64,000 bases of DNA, taken from NCBI RefSeq assembly GCF_014204795.1, contig NZ_JACHMB010000001.1:4278001-4342000 (forward strand). The letters run 5' to 3'. A program made the position numbers and the translations under genes. Origin of the DNA: Nonomuraea jabiensis. GTDB lineage: Bacteria > Actinomycetota > Actinomycetes > Streptosporangiales > Streptosporangiaceae. Position 1 is the first letter of the stretch. Each line of letters starts with the position of its first letter. The notes under the pieces were generated by a model that saw only the letters and a list, made by a program, of their open reading frames with translations, made no database searches and was not told the DNA's origin. Positions 32,818-41,642 of this stretch are shown here, piece after piece.

Positions 32818-33501
32818 TCATCCGCGGCGTTCGCGGTCCAGCTCGTTGAGGATGCCGGCCAGGCCCAGCTCGAAGCGGCGGGTGAGGCCGGGGGTGCCGG
32901 TGAGCTCGTCGGCGACGGCCGTCACGTGGGGGTAGCGGTCGGCGGGCAGCTCCTGCAGGAAACGGGTGATCTGGGCGAGGCGGGTGGGGTTGTCGGGTCC
33001 CTTGCCGAAGGCGATCTCATGGCCGGCGAAACCGGTGACGTAGAACAGCAGCAGCAGGTAGCCGTAGCCGGCCAGCCGGTTGTCGAACCCGGCCTGGCGC
33101 AGGACGCCGATGATATGGTCGGCCAGCCGCAGCCCGTTCGGCCCGAACGGCACCCTGCCCGGCAGGAGCCGGGTGGCCGCGGGGTGGGCGAGAAGGACCT
33201 GCCGGAGTTCGAGCCCGATGCCGGCCAGCCGTTCGGCCCAGGGGCGGTCGTCCTCGGGCGGCAGCCGGCACTTGCCCAGGACCACGTCGATCAGCAGGTC
33301 GAACAGCTCGTCCTTGCTGCGTACGTGCCAGTAGAGCGACGGCGACTTGATGTCGAGCGCCACGGCGAGCTTGCGCATGCTGAACGCGTCGAAGCCGTGT
33401 TCGTCCAGGAGGTCGAGCGCCGCCCGGGCGATCTGGGCGCGGTCCAGCCTCGGCCCGGTCTCCTCGATGCCGCCCGGGAAGCCGGGATCTTGACGTGCCA
33501 T
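32818..33501 (-). CDS. TetR family regulator with TetR_C-type ligand domain
   Basis: 227 residues. HTH at about 22-66 ('IARAALDLLDEHGFDAFSMR' trimmed, 'LDIKSPSLYWHVRSKDEL'), very close to the true tetracycline-repressor subfamily; the C-terminal part ('GYGYLLLLFYVTGFAGHEIA', trimmed) fits the TetR_C class. The gene is divergent from a Tet(X)-like FAD monooxygenase, and three operator-like sites lie between them. It is expected to repress both genes and release on binding a drug-like or aromatic compound. Confidence 0.9.
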   Translation of the reverse strand: MARQDPGFPGGIEETGPRLDRAQIARAALDLLDEHGFDAFSMRKLAVALDIKSPSLYWHVRSKDELFDLLIDVVLGKCRLPPEDDRPWAERLAGIGLELRQVLLAHPAATRLLPGRVPFGPNGLRLADHIIGVLRQAGFDNRLAGYGYLLLLFYVTGFAGHEIAFGKGPDNPTRLAQITRFLQELPADRYPHVTAVADELTGTPGLTRRFELGLAGILNELDRERRG

Positions 33502-33533
33502 GCGCGAAACCCCTCCATCTGCCGCGCACCAAT

Positions 33534-33586
33534 CTAGCAGTGCAAGGCTTTCCCTAGCAGTGTTAGGGTTTCCCTTGCACTGCTAG
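33534..33586. promoter_or_regulatory. Three tandem TetR operator sites
   Basis: Site 1 CTAGCAGTGCAAGG (33534-33547), site 2 CTAGCAGTGTTAGG (33554-33567) and site 3 CCTTGCACTGCTAG (33573-33586). Site 3 is the exact inverse of site 1, and each is itself an imperfect palindrome around a single central base. Starts are 20 and 19 bp apart. They fill the gap between the TetR gene and the monooxygenase gene. Confidence 0.8.
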
Positions 33587-33613
33587 GGACGACTGGACGA
33601 GAGGCAGCGGACA

Positions 33614-34765
33614 ATGCACGTGATCGTCATCGGCGCGGGGCTGGGCGGGCTGTGCCTGGCGCAGGGGCTGCGGCGCAAGAACATCGGCGTCACCGTGTAC
33701 GAGAGCGACGACGCCCTGACCTCGCGGCAGCAGGGCTACCGCATCCACATCGACGAGCACGGCGACCGGGCGCTGGCCGCGAACCTGCCCGAGCGGCTGC
33801 ACCGGTTGTTCCGCGCCACGGCCGGACTGCCGCGTACCAGCACGCCTGTCTTCGACCACCGGCTGGAGCGGCTCACGGTCCTGGAGCCGTCCGACGGCGG
33901 CGTGCACCTGGCGGTCGACCGGCTGACGCTGCGGCGGATCCTGCTCTCGGGCCTGACGGACGCGGTCCGGTTCGGCAAGCGGTTCACGCACTACCGCGCC
34001 GGCGCCGGCGACCGGGTCACCGCGTACTTCGCCGACGGCAGCACCGCGACCGGCGACGTGCTCGTGGCGGCGGACGGCGTGAACTCCCCGGTGCGCGGGC
34101 AGTACCTGCCGCACGCGCGCGTGGTGGACACGGGGCTGCGGCAGCTGTACGGCAAGGTGCCGCTCACGGCGCGGACCCGCGAGCTGTTCCTGGACGACAT
34201 GTTCGCCGTGTTCACCCCGATCATCGGCCCGGACGGCAGCTTCGTCGGCGTCGCCCCGGTGGAGTTCCCCGAGCCCGTGCCGGCGGAATGGGGCGTCACC
34301 CAGGACTACATGACCTGCTCCTTCGGCGCCCGCCGCGAACTCCTGCCGCCCGACGACGAACTGCGCGCCATGCCGGGGACCGAACTGCGCGCCCTGACCC
34401 TGCGGGCGATCGAGGACTGGCACCCCCGGGTCCGGGCGATCGTCGAGCACTGGGACACGTCCACGGTCTTCGCCCTGGTGCTCCGTACCAGCGTGCCGAT
34501 CGAGCCCTGGCCGACCACCAACGTCACGCTGCTCGGGGACGCCATCCACGCGATGAGCCCCGCGGGCGGGGTCGGCGCGAACACCGCCCTGCGCGACGCG
34601 AGCGCGCTCGCCGCCGCGCTCGGCGCGGCCGCCACAGGCCGGCCGCTCCTGCAGGCGCTGGCCGGGTACGAGTCCGCGATGATCGCCTACGGCTTCGCCG
34701 CCGTACGCGCCTCCGCCGAGAACGGCCACCGCCTGCTCGGCCAGGACCCCCTGCCCGCCGCCTGA
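33614..34765 (+). CDS. FAD-dependent monooxygenase (Tet(X)/PHBH-like)
   Basis: 383 residues, group A flavin monooxygenase. FAD Rossmann 'VIVIGAGLGGLCLAQGLRRK' at the N-terminus (trimmed), the DG motif 'VLVAADGVNSPVRGQY' near 155, and 'VTLLGDAIHAMSPAGGVGAN' near 300. Such enzymes hydroxylate aromatic compounds or antibiotics with NAD(P)H and oxygen. The control by a tetracycline-repressor-like protein across the divergent operators supports a detoxification role; the actual substrate is unknown. Confidence 0.9.
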   Translation: MHVIVIGAGLGGLCLAQGLRRKNIGVTVYESDDALTSRQQGYRIHIDEHGDRALAANLPERLHRLFRATAGLPRTSTPVFDHRLERLTVLEPSDGGVHLAVDRLTLRRILLSGLTDAVRFGKRFTHYRAGAGDRVTAYFADGSTATGDVLVAADGVNSPVRGQYLPHARVVDTGLRQLYGKVPLTARTRELFLDDMFAVFTPIIGPDGSFVGVAPVEFPEPVPAEWGVTQDYMTCSFGARRELLPPDDELRAMPGTELRALTLRAIEDWHPRVRAIVEHWDTSTVFALVLRTSVPIEPWPTTNVTLLGDAIHAMSPAGGVGANTALRDASALAAALGAAATGRPLLQALAGYESAMIAYGFAAVRASAENGHRLLGQDPLPAA

Positions 34766-34768
34766 CGG

Positions 34769-35875
34769 TCAGCGCCGGCTGCTGTCGTCCGGGGCAGGTG
34801 TTCGCGGGAACACCACGACGAGTTCCAACCCGCCCCCCGGGTTGGGGCTCGCTCGTACGTCGGCCCCGTGAGCCTTCGCGATCGACGCGACGATCGACAA
34901 CCCGAGCCCGGCACCCTGTCCACGGGTCGTCTGCAGCCGGCGGAAGGGCTCGAAGAGATCGCCGAAACGTTCCTGGGGCACGTGCGGGCCGGTGTTACGG
35001 ACCGTCAGAACACCGCCGGAGAGCGTCACCTCAACGGTTCCGTCAGGATGGTTGTAGCGAACCGCGTTGTCGAGGAGGTTGGTGACGAGCCGGTTCAGCA
35101 GGACAGGGTCCCCATCGACGGTGAACGGCTCCACCCGCCCCGTCACGGTGACGCCGTCCGGATCTCTTTCCGCCAGGACGAGCCGTACCACCTGGTCCAG
35201 GGCCACCGGGCTCCTGTTGTCCAGGCCGTGTTCCGCCTGGGCCAGGACCAGCAGGGCGTCGATGAGGTTCTCGGCGCGGCGGTTGTGGAGCAGGAGCGTG
35301 TCGCGGATCTCGCCGACGTCCTCGGGGAGCCCGATCTCGATGGCCGCCCGCTGGACGGCCAGCGGGGTCCGCAACTCGTGGGACGCGTTCGCGATGAACC
35401 GCCGCTGCCCCGCGACGGAGCGTTCGAGCCGGTCGAGCATCGCGTCGAAGGTGTCGGCCAGTTCCTTCAGCTCGTCCTTCGGCCCGGCGAGCGCGATCCG
35501 TTCGTGCAGGGTCGAGAGGGACAGCCGCTGCGCGGTGGCGGTGATCCGGTGGACGGGCCGCAGGATCCGTCCGGCGACCAGCCATCCGACGACCAACGAG
35601 ACCAGCGCCAGGACCCCGACCGTCACCGTGGTCACGTCCCACTGGTAGCCGATCACGTCGTCCACCAGCGCGGGCAGCTGCGGCTGCGGCGGGAGCCGAT
35701 CGACCGGCACGCCCTGGAGCGGGGCCGTCGGCGCCACCGGTCCTCCGGACAGGCGCGCGATCCGCGTGTCCAGCGCCCGGCGCAGCAGGAGATTGACCGT
35801 GACCAGCAACACGACCGAGGTCAGCAGGAACAGCCCGGAGTAGGTCAGCGTGAGCCGTACCCGGATTGTCGTCAC
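34769..35875 (-). CDS. Sensor histidine kinase
   Basis: 368 residues. Two membrane helices (about 8-30 and 82-102) flank an extracytoplasmic loop of about 50 residues, then HAMP (about 103-155), the H-box 'FIANASHELRTPLA' with H166, and an HATPase domain with N box 'LVTNLLDNAVRYN', G boxes 'GQGAGLGLSIVASIAKAHG'. The GTG at 35875 overlaps the stop of the response regulator gene (GTGA). The signal is not known. The S41 protease gene upstream of the regulator is a plausible target or partner. Confidence 0.93.
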   Translation of the reverse strand: MTTIRVRLTLTYSGLFLLTSVVLLVTVNLLLRRALDTRIARLSGGPVAPTAPLQGVPVDRLPPQPQLPALVDDVIGYQWDVTTVTVGVLALVSLVVGWLVAGRILRPVHRITATAQRLSLSTLHERIALAGPKDELKELADTFDAMLDRLERSVAGQRRFIANASHELRTPLAVQRAAIEIGLPEDVGEIRDTLLLHNRRAENLIDALLVLAQAEHGLDNRSPVALDQVVRLVLAERDPDGVTVTGRVEPFTVDGDPVLLNRLVTNLLDNAVRYNHPDGTVEVTLSGGVLTVRNTGPHVPQERFGDLFEPFRRLQTTRGQGAGLGLSIVASIAKAHGADVRASPNPGGGLELVVVFPRTPAPDDSSRR

Positions 35876-36525
35876 AGCAGGTATCCCGCGCCGGGAATCG
35901 TCTGGATGCACGGCGGGTCGCCCAGCTTGCCGCGCAGGCGGCTGACCAGGACCCGCACCACCGTCGTGAACGGGTCGGCGTTCTCGTCCCATGCCTCTTC
36001 GAGCAGCCGTTCGGAGCTCACGACCGCGCCGTCCGCCCTCATCAGCACCTCAAGGACGGCGAACTCCTTGAGCGACAGGTGCAGGTGCCGCCCGTCCCGC
36101 GAGGCCTGCATCCGGTGAGTGTCGAGCACGATCCCGTGCCGCGCCAGCACCGGCGGCACCGGCGACTGGCTGCGCCGCCCCAGTGCCTGCACCCGCGCGA
36201 CCAGCTCGGCGTAGTCGAACGGTTTGGGCAGGTAGTCGTCGGCCCCCATCCCGAGACCCGCGACCCGCTCCGGCACCGACGCCGCCGCCGTCATCATCAG
36301 GATCCGCGTACGGCTCCCGCGCGCCACCAGCTCACGGCACACAAGGTCGCCGTGCGTCTCGGGCAGGTCCCGATCCAGCACGAGAACGTCGTAGTCGTGC
36401 ACCGCCAGCCGCTCCATCGCGGCGGCCCCGTCGTACACCACGTCAACGGCCATGGCATGGCGGCGCAACCCCACCGCCACGAGATCGGCCAGGTCGCGTT
36501 CGTCCTCCGCCACCAGGATCCGCAT
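35872..36525 (-). CDS. OmpR-family response regulator
   Basis: 217 residues. Receiver domain with acidic pair E7/D8, phospho-acceptor D51 in 'VLVLDRDLPE', Thr in 'ILMMTAAAS' and Lys in 'YLPKPFDY'. The OmpR winged helix is at about 125-217 ('LSLKEFAVLEVLMRADGAVV', 'VVRVLVSRLRGKLG'). It is the first gene of the two-component operon and divergent from the S41 protease gene; repeats in the 88-base gap may be its binding sites. Confidence 0.93.
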   Translation of the reverse strand: MRILVAEDERDLADLVAVGLRRHAMAVDVVYDGAAAMERLAVHDYDVLVLDRDLPETHGDLVCRELVARGSRTRILMMTAAASVPERVAGLGMGADDYLPKPFDYAELVARVQALGRRSQSPVPPVLARHGIVLDTHRMQASRDGRHLHLSLKEFAVLEVLMRADGAVVSSERLLEEAWDENADPFTTVVRVLVSRLRGKLGDPPCIQTIPGAGYLL

Positions 36526-36559
36526 GCTGATGTTCGTACCCGAACCGGGGTAACAACGG

Positions 36560-36587
36560 CGTTAACGAATCCGTTCACGACCGTGAA
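36560..36587. promoter_or_regulatory. Repeats between the two-component system and the S41 gene
   Basis: CGTTAACG (36560-36567) and CGTTCACG (36572-36579) are direct repeats with a 12-bp period, followed by CGTGAA, which is inverted to TTCACG. OmpR-type regulators bind repeats of about this spacing. Binding is inferred. Confidence 0.4.
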
Positions 36588-36613
36588 ACGCGCTTCAGGC
36601 CACGCTGGCGACC

Positions 36614-37966
36614 ATGATCAGAGCCTTATGCGCCGCCGTCCTGGTGACGGCCTGCTCCATGTACGCACCCGCGTCCGCCCTCGCATCGACGCCGGCGACC
36701 CCATCGGCCACCACCCCGGGCGGGGGCTGCACCGCCATCACGGCGCCACCGCCGGAATCGGCGCCGCCGACCACGGTGAACACGCTCCGGCAGGCGTACT
36801 TCTGCGTGCTGGACAACTATTACAGCGGTCCGGCCATGGATCCGAAGGCGCTGCTGAAGAGCGCCTTCGCCGCCTACACCCAGAACCTGATGCGGCGCGG
36901 CGCCGACCGGGCCGACCTCAGGCTGCCCGCCCTGACCGGGAACCGCGACACCGACTGGGCCGCCTTCGCGAAAGTCCTCGGCGCCGGTGACCCCGCCGCC
37001 CTGCGCGCCGCGATCACCGGCATGGTCGCCGGACTGCACGACAACCACGCCCGCTGGGTCAGGCCGACCCCGCCGCCGGAGGGCGGGCCAACCGGAACGG
37101 GCATCGTGGGCGCGTCGGCCATGCAGGGACCGCAGCTCGACCCCGCGGCCCGGCCGCCGCTGTTCATCACCCGCGTCCTGCCCGGCAGCCCCGCCGCCAA
37201 GGCCGACATCAGAGCCGGCGACATCGTCGTCAAGGTCAACGGCATGCCGGCGTTCATCGGGGACACCGTGAATCAAGGGCTCATCGACGCCTTCGCCTCC
37301 GGCACGGTACGGCTCACGCTCAAGCGCCCCACTACGGGACGGACCCGCGTCGTCGAGCTCGAAGAGGGCCCTGTCACGCAGCAGCCTCCGGCGGTGACGT
37401 CGCGGGAGCTCGCCGACGGCGTCACGTACGTCCAACTGCCCGGTTTCTACGGGGGCGCCGCCGACCAGGTCATCGCCAAGCTGCAGGACAAACCGAAGGC
37501 AGTGGTCCTCGACCTGCGCGGCAACGGCGGCGGGTCCCCTCGCGAGGTGACGCGGCTGCTCGGCGCGTTCGCGCACGGCAAGATCACAAGCTACTTCTGC
37601 CCGCTCAAGGGCGACTGCGTGCCCAACCGGACCGACGACAGCGTCCCGCTGCTCGGCTCGCGCCTGATCGTCCTCACCGACCGCGGATGCGCCTCGGCCT
37701 GCGAGGACTTCAGCGCGGCGGTCAAGGACAACGGCCTGGGCACCCTCATCGGGACCCGCACCGCCGGTGCCGTCTCCGGCCCCAGCGAGGGATACCTCCT
37801 CGACGACGGCAGCGTCCTGCTCCTGCCCAGGGTCCGGCACCTCGGGCCCGCCCGCGAAATCATCGACACGATCGGCGTGCCGGTCGACCACTACGCCCCC
37901 ATGACCGCCCTGGACCTGGCCACCGGGCGCGACCCGGGCGTGGCCAAGGCGCTCACGCTTCTTTGA
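36614..37966 (+). CDS. S41 family (C-terminal processing) peptidase with PDZ domain
   Basis: 450 residues. An export signal covers the first 25 residues and contains a possible lipobox 'VTAC' (C14). A helical N-terminal region is followed by a PDZ domain at about 175-250 ('FITRVLPGSPAAKADIRAGD', 'IVVKVNG') and the S41 core: 'AVVLDLRGNGGGSPREV' and the nucleophile S361 in 'DRGCASACEDF'. The family cleaves proteins near their C-termini outside the membrane. Divergent from the two-component system, which may control it in a cell-envelope stress response (inference). Confidence 0.9.
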   Translation: MIRALCAAVLVTACSMYAPASALASTPATPSATTPGGGCTAITAPPPESAPPTTVNTLRQAYFCVLDNYYSGPAMDPKALLKSAFAAYTQNLMRRGADRADLRLPALTGNRDTDWAAFAKVLGAGDPAALRAAITGMVAGLHDNHARWVRPTPPPEGGPTGTGIVGASAMQGPQLDPAARPPLFITRVLPGSPAAKADIRAGDIVVKVNGMPAFIGDTVNQGLIDAFASGTVRLTLKRPTTGRTRVVELEEGPVTQQPPAVTSRELADGVTYVQLPGFYGGAADQVIAKLQDKPKAVVLDLRGNGGGSPREVTRLLGAFAHGKITSYFCPLKGDCVPNRTDDSVPLLGSRLIVLTDRGCASACEDFSAAVKDNGLGTLIGTRTAGAVSGPSEGYLLDDGSVLLLPRVRHLGPAREIIDTIGVPVDHYAPMTALDLATGRDPGVAKALTLL

Positions 37967-38023
37967 CGTGCTTGCCGCGGCGGCGGCATGTGAGAAGTAC
38001 TGGACCTGTCGAAGGAGCGGATC

Positions 38024-38591
38024 GTGAGCAATGCCGCCCACGCGCCCGTACTGAGCGCCCGCGGGTTACGAAAGGAGTACGGCAAGGGGGGAGGTGCTGG
38101 TACACGCCGTCGACGCGTCGAGCTGTCGGCGCTGCTCGCCGGACGCTCGCCGCGGGCCGCCCGGCGGCGCGCGGAGGAGCTGCTGGATCAGCTCGGGCTC
38201 GCCGGCCGGTCGCGTTTCCTGCCCTCCGCGCTCTCCGGAGGCCAGCGGCAGCGGGTCGCGGTCGGATCGCGGCCACCGCGGACCGGACGTTGTCGATGCG
38301 CGACGGCGCGCTCGTGGACGAGACCCGGCTGGCCGGCGGCACCACCGGCCAGCTCGGCGCGCCGCGCAGGTGCTGCCCGCGCTCGTCGGCGCCGTGCTGG
38401 GCGTCTTCCCGGGAGGCTGGGCGCTGTTCGCCGCCGTCAACGCGATCACCGGTGGCGACAGCGACAAGGCCACGCTCCCCGCGCCCTGGCAGCTGATCGC
38501 CATGGTGCTGGTCATTGTGGCGGCGGTGGCGGCGCTCACCGCTGTTCCCGCCCACCTCGGCGGCCGCCGTCCCGTGACCGCGACCCTCTGA
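38024..38591 (+). pseudogene. Decayed ABC exporter: ATPase plus permease remnants
   Basis: A GAAGGAG site and GTG at 38024 open an ATPase-like frame ('VLSARGLRKEYGKG') but Walker A is missing: it jumps to 'RRRAEELLDQLGLAGRSRFL' and the signature 'ALSGGQRQRVAV'. A different frame then gives the ATPase tail 'ATADRTLSMRDGALVDE', and from about 38366 a third frame encodes two hydrophobic helices typical of an FtsX-like permease C-terminus ('LVGAVLGVFPGGWALFAAV', 'LIAMVLVIVAAVAALTAV') to a stop at 38591. At least three deletions are needed to explain this, so the MacB-like exporter pair is non-functional. Confidence 0.8.
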
Positions 38592-38638
38592 GCGTCGCTA
38601 GGTAGCGAGCCTTCCTGCGATCTGGCGAGAATGCGGTA

Positions 38639-39349
38639 GTGCTGGAGAACGAGGACCGGACGTCCGACTCGCCCTACATCGAGCGGGTCTACCGCAGCGA
38701 AGGCGTCACCACGGTGAAGCGGATGCACTCGGTCGCCAACTCCAACTGGGAGCTGGTGGTCTGGGAGCATCGCGGGCGCGCGCACGTCGCGATCCGCGGG
38801 CCGGAGACCAGGCCGACCACGGTGGACGTGAGCCCGGAGGGGTCCGCGTTCGGGATCATCTTCGCCCACGGCGCGGCCATGTCGCACCTGCCGGTCCAGG
38901 GCCTGGTCGACTCGGCCGTGCTGTCCCCGCACGTGACCTCGGACACGTTCGTGCTGCAGGGGCAGGAGTGGGAGCTGCCGGGCTTCGGCAACGCCGAGGT
39001 CTTCGTGAACCGGCTCGTACGGGCCGGCGTCCTGGTGCGCGACCCCCTGGTGACCGACGTCGTCGCGGGCGACGACGCCCCGCGGCTGAGCGCCCGCTCG
39101 GTGCAGCGCCGGGTGGTCGCCGCCACCGGGCTCACGCAGGGGGCGATCCGGCAGATCGAGCGCGCCCGGGAGGCGGCCATGCTCCTCGGCGAGGGCGTCG
39201 CGCCGCTGGACGTGGTACACCGGCTCGGCTACTACGACCAGCCGCACCTCGCCCGCTCGCTCACCCGCTTCATGGGCCGTACGGCGACCGAGCTGCAGCA
39301 CCCGGACCCGGACGAGCCCCTGTCGCTTCTGTACAAGTCCGGCCAGTGA
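38639..39349 (+). CDS. AraC family transcriptional regulator
   Basis: 236 residues. The N-terminal 150 residues are a cupin-like sensing region ('VKRMHSVANSNWELVVWEH' trimmed). The C-terminal AraC domain has both HTH motifs, the second with 'APLDVVHRLGYYDQPHLARS' and 'FMGRTATEL'. The GTG at 38639 has no clear ribosome site. It precedes a YciI-like gene by 54 bases in the same direction, and probably activates it. Confidence 0.82.
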   Translation: MLENEDRTSDSPYIERVYRSEGVTTVKRMHSVANSNWELVVWEHRGRAHVAIRGPETRPTTVDVSPEGSAFGIIFAHGAAMSHLPVQGLVDSAVLSPHVTSDTFVLQGQEWELPGFGNAEVFVNRLVRAGVLVRDPLVTDVVAGDDAPRLSARSVQRRVVAATGLTQGAIRQIERAREAAMLLGEGVAPLDVVHRLGYYDQPHLARSLTRFMGRTATELQHPDPDEPLSLLYKSGQ

Positions 39350-39403
39350 ATCCCTCGTAGCGTGCGACCACCTACCCACCTCAGTGAGCACAGGAGCGGG
39401 AGC

Positions 39404-39745
39404 ATGCCGAAGTTCGCCCTCATCTACCAGTACGACCCCATGGCGACGGGCCCGACCGAGGGAGAGGAGCCGGACTGGTTCGCCTACGACCAGGAAGTGC
39501 GCGAGGCCGGCGTGCTCGTGTACGAGGCCGGCTTCCACGAGGCCGGCACCGGCCGGACGGTGAGCGTGCGCGACGGCGCCACGGTCGTGGACGACGGGGC
39601 CGCGCCGACGTCCGGCGCCGTCGTCGCCGGCCTGTACGTCGTCGACGTCGCGAACATCAACGCCGCCACCTCGTGGGCGGAGAAGATCCCCACCGCCCGC
39701 TACGGCAGCGTGGACGTGCGCCCCGTCGTCGAGTACGAGGGCTGA
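39404..39745 (+). CDS. YciI-like domain protein
   Basis: 113 residues. The YciI/DGPF ferredoxin-like fold is seen in 'KFALIYQYDPMATGP', 'YEAGFHEAGTGRTVSVRDG' and 'VVAGLYVVDVANINAATSWA' followed by 'VDVRPVVEY'. Related YCII proteins next to sigma factors or AraC regulators are often small dehydrochlorinase-like or isomerase-like enzymes; activity here is not known. Start at 39404 follows GGGAG. It forms a pair with the AraC gene. Confidence 0.8.
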   Translation: MPKFALIYQYDPMATGPTEGEEPDWFAYDQEVREAGVLVYEAGFHEAGTGRTVSVRDGATVVDDGAAPTSGAVVAGLYVVDVANINAATSWAEKIPTARYGSVDVRPVVEYEG

Positions 39746-39793
39746 GCGCACGAGCGTGCGGGGGCTCGCCATGCGGTCGCTTATGGTGTGTTC

Positions 39794-40624
39794 GTGACTG
39801 CCAGCCAAGGCCGCCGTGACCAGCTCAAAGAGTTCCTGCGTGGCAAGCGGGAGGCCCTCACCCCCGCCGACGCCGGCATGCCCGCTGGAGGGCGCCGCCG
39901 CACCCCGGGACTGCGCCGGGAAGAGGTCGCGGTGCTCGCCGGGGTGGGGGTGTCCTGGTACACCTGGCTGGAGCAGGGACGCGACATCAAGGTCTCCGAC
40001 GCCGTGCTCGACGCGGTCGCCCGCGCGCTGCGGCTCGACGAGGCCGAGCGGGCGCACCTGTACGTGCTCGCCGGGCTGAACCCGCCGGACCCCGCAGGCC
40101 GGCCCGGCGCGCCGGTGAGCGAGCAGCTGCGCGCGGTGCTGGACGCATGGATGCCCAACCCGGCGCACGTGCTGGACCGGCACTACAACCTGGTGGCGAT
40201 GAACGACGCGGCCAGGTGGGTGTTCGGATTCGACGGCGAGGTCCGCAACTGCATGATGGCGTTCTTCACCCATCCGATCTACCGCGGCAGGTTCACCGAG
40301 TGGCAGGAGTTCGCCCCGGACATGGTGGCCGACTTCCGCGCCAGCGCGGCCCGCTACCACGACGATCCGGTCTTCGGGCAGATCGCCGAAGAGCTGTGCG
40401 GCGCCAGCGCGGAGTTCGCCGAGTTGTGGGCCCGGCCGGACGTCCGTTCCCGCTCCCAGGGGATCAAGGCGATCACGCACCCCGAAGCCGGGGACCTCGT
40501 CTTCGAGTACTCGCTGTTCCGGCTGCCGGATCGTGCGGACCTCAACGTGGTGCTGCACACGCCGCACCCCGACACCGACACCAAGGCGAAGGTGGAAAGC
40601 CTGGTGGTGGCACACCCAGGATGA
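39794..40624 (+). CDS. XRE family regulator with MmyB-like ligand-binding domain
   Basis: 276 residues. The HTH lies at about 30-85 ('RRTPGLRREEVAVLAGVGVS' then 'WYTWLEQGRDIKVSD'), followed by an MmyB-type ligand domain ('LDAWMPNPAHVLDRHYNLVA', 'WVFGFDGEVRN'). A TATGGT hexamer at 39782-39787 would place the transcript start at about 39794, so a leaderless GTG start there is preferred over the GTG two codons earlier. The next gene, an oxidoreductase 35 bases downstream, is the likely target. Confidence 0.85.
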   Translation: MTASQGRRDQLKEFLRGKREALTPADAGMPAGGRRRTPGLRREEVAVLAGVGVSWYTWLEQGRDIKVSDAVLDAVARALRLDEAERAHLYVLAGLNPPDPAGRPGAPVSEQLRAVLDAWMPNPAHVLDRHYNLVAMNDAARWVFGFDGEVRNCMMAFFTHPIYRGRFTEWQEFAPDMVADFRASAARYHDDPVFGQIAEELCGASAEFAELWARPDVRSRSQGIKAITHPEAGDLVFEYSLFRLPDRADLNVVLHTPHPDTDTKAKVESLVVAHPG

Positions 40625-40668
40625 GCTGACACTGCCTCACCGGGAGCCGTCCCAGCACGATGGACGGC

Positions 40669-41631
40669 ATGAAGGCAATCACGATTCCCGAATTCGGCAG
40701 CGCCGACGTCCTCCGCCTCGACGAGGTCGAGCTCCCCGAGCCCGGGCCGGGGCAGGTCTCCATCGACGTGGCCTACGCGGGCGCCAACTTCGCCGAGATC
40801 CTCTACCGGCAGGGCGTGGTCGACGTACCGCTGCCCTTCGTGCCCGGCATCGAGGTGTCCGGCCGCATCCGGGCGCTCGGCCCCGGCGTCGAGGGGCTGC
40901 GCGTGGGCCAGCCGGTCGCCGCCCTGACGATCGTCGACAGCGGCGGCTACGCGGAGGTGGCGGTCACCTCCGCTGACCTGGTGGCCCCGCTGGACGGGCA
41001 CGACCTGGAGCCGGGCATCGCGGCGGCACTGCCCTCCAACAGCACCACCGCGTTCCTCGTGCTCGACCGGGTGGCCCGCATCGAACCCGGGGAAAGCGTC
41101 CTCGTGCACGCCGCCGCCGGAGGCGTGGGCAGCCAGCTCGGCCAGGCCGCCCGGTTGCTGGGGGCGGGCCGCGTGGTGGGCACCGTCGGCAGCCCCGCCA
41201 AGATCGAGACCGCCAAGGCGTTCGGCTACGACGAGGTCGTCCTGCGCGAGCAGGTGTCCGAGGCCGGCCACTTCGACGTCGTGGTGGACATGGTCGGCGG
41301 CCCGGCCCGACGCGGCAGCCTGGACCTGCTCGCGCCGATGGGCCGGATGGTGGTGATGGGCAACGCCTCCGGCGCCGAGGACGTCGGGATCTCGGCCAAC
41401 GAACTGTGGTTCACCAACAAGACGGTCTCCGGCTTCAACCTGGCCGCCTTCTCCGCCGCCTTCCCCGCGGAGGCAGGCCGGGCGCTGCGCCGGGCCGTCG
41501 CCGCGGCCGCCGGTGGGGAGCTTCGGGTGCGGGTGGAGTCGCTACGGCTGGAGCAGGCCGCCCAGGCCCACCACCGCATCGAGTCCGGCCACACCACCGG
41601 CAAGCTGGTGCTCGAAGTCGAACGAAGCTGA
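40669..41631 (+). CDS. Quinone oxidoreductase-type zinc-independent MDR
   Basis: 320 residues of the medium-chain dehydrogenase/reductase superfamily, QOR branch: 'MKAITIPEFG' start, 'VPGIEVSGRIRALGPGVEG', cofactor motif 'VLVHAAAGGVGSQLGQAARL' and 'YDEVVLRE'. The zinc ligands of alcohol dehydrogenases are missing. NADPH-dependent reduction of quinones or enones is expected. An ATG three codons earlier (40660) is an alternative start. Pair with the MmyB-like regulator; convergent with the DUF402 gene. Confidence 0.88.
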   Translation: MKAITIPEFGSADVLRLDEVELPEPGPGQVSIDVAYAGANFAEILYRQGVVDVPLPFVPGIEVSGRIRALGPGVEGLRVGQPVAALTIVDSGGYAEVAVTSADLVAPLDGHDLEPGIAAALPSNSTTAFLVLDRVARIEPGESVLVHAAAGGVGSQLGQAARLLGAGRVVGTVGSPAKIETAKAFGYDEVVLREQVSEAGHFDVVVDMVGGPARRGSLDLLAPMGRMVVMGNASGAEDVGISANELWFTNKTVSGFNLAAFSAAFPAEAGRALRRAVAAAAGGELRVRVESLRLEQAAQAHHRIESGHTTGKLVLEVERS

Positions 41632-41642
41632 GGTGTCCTCCG

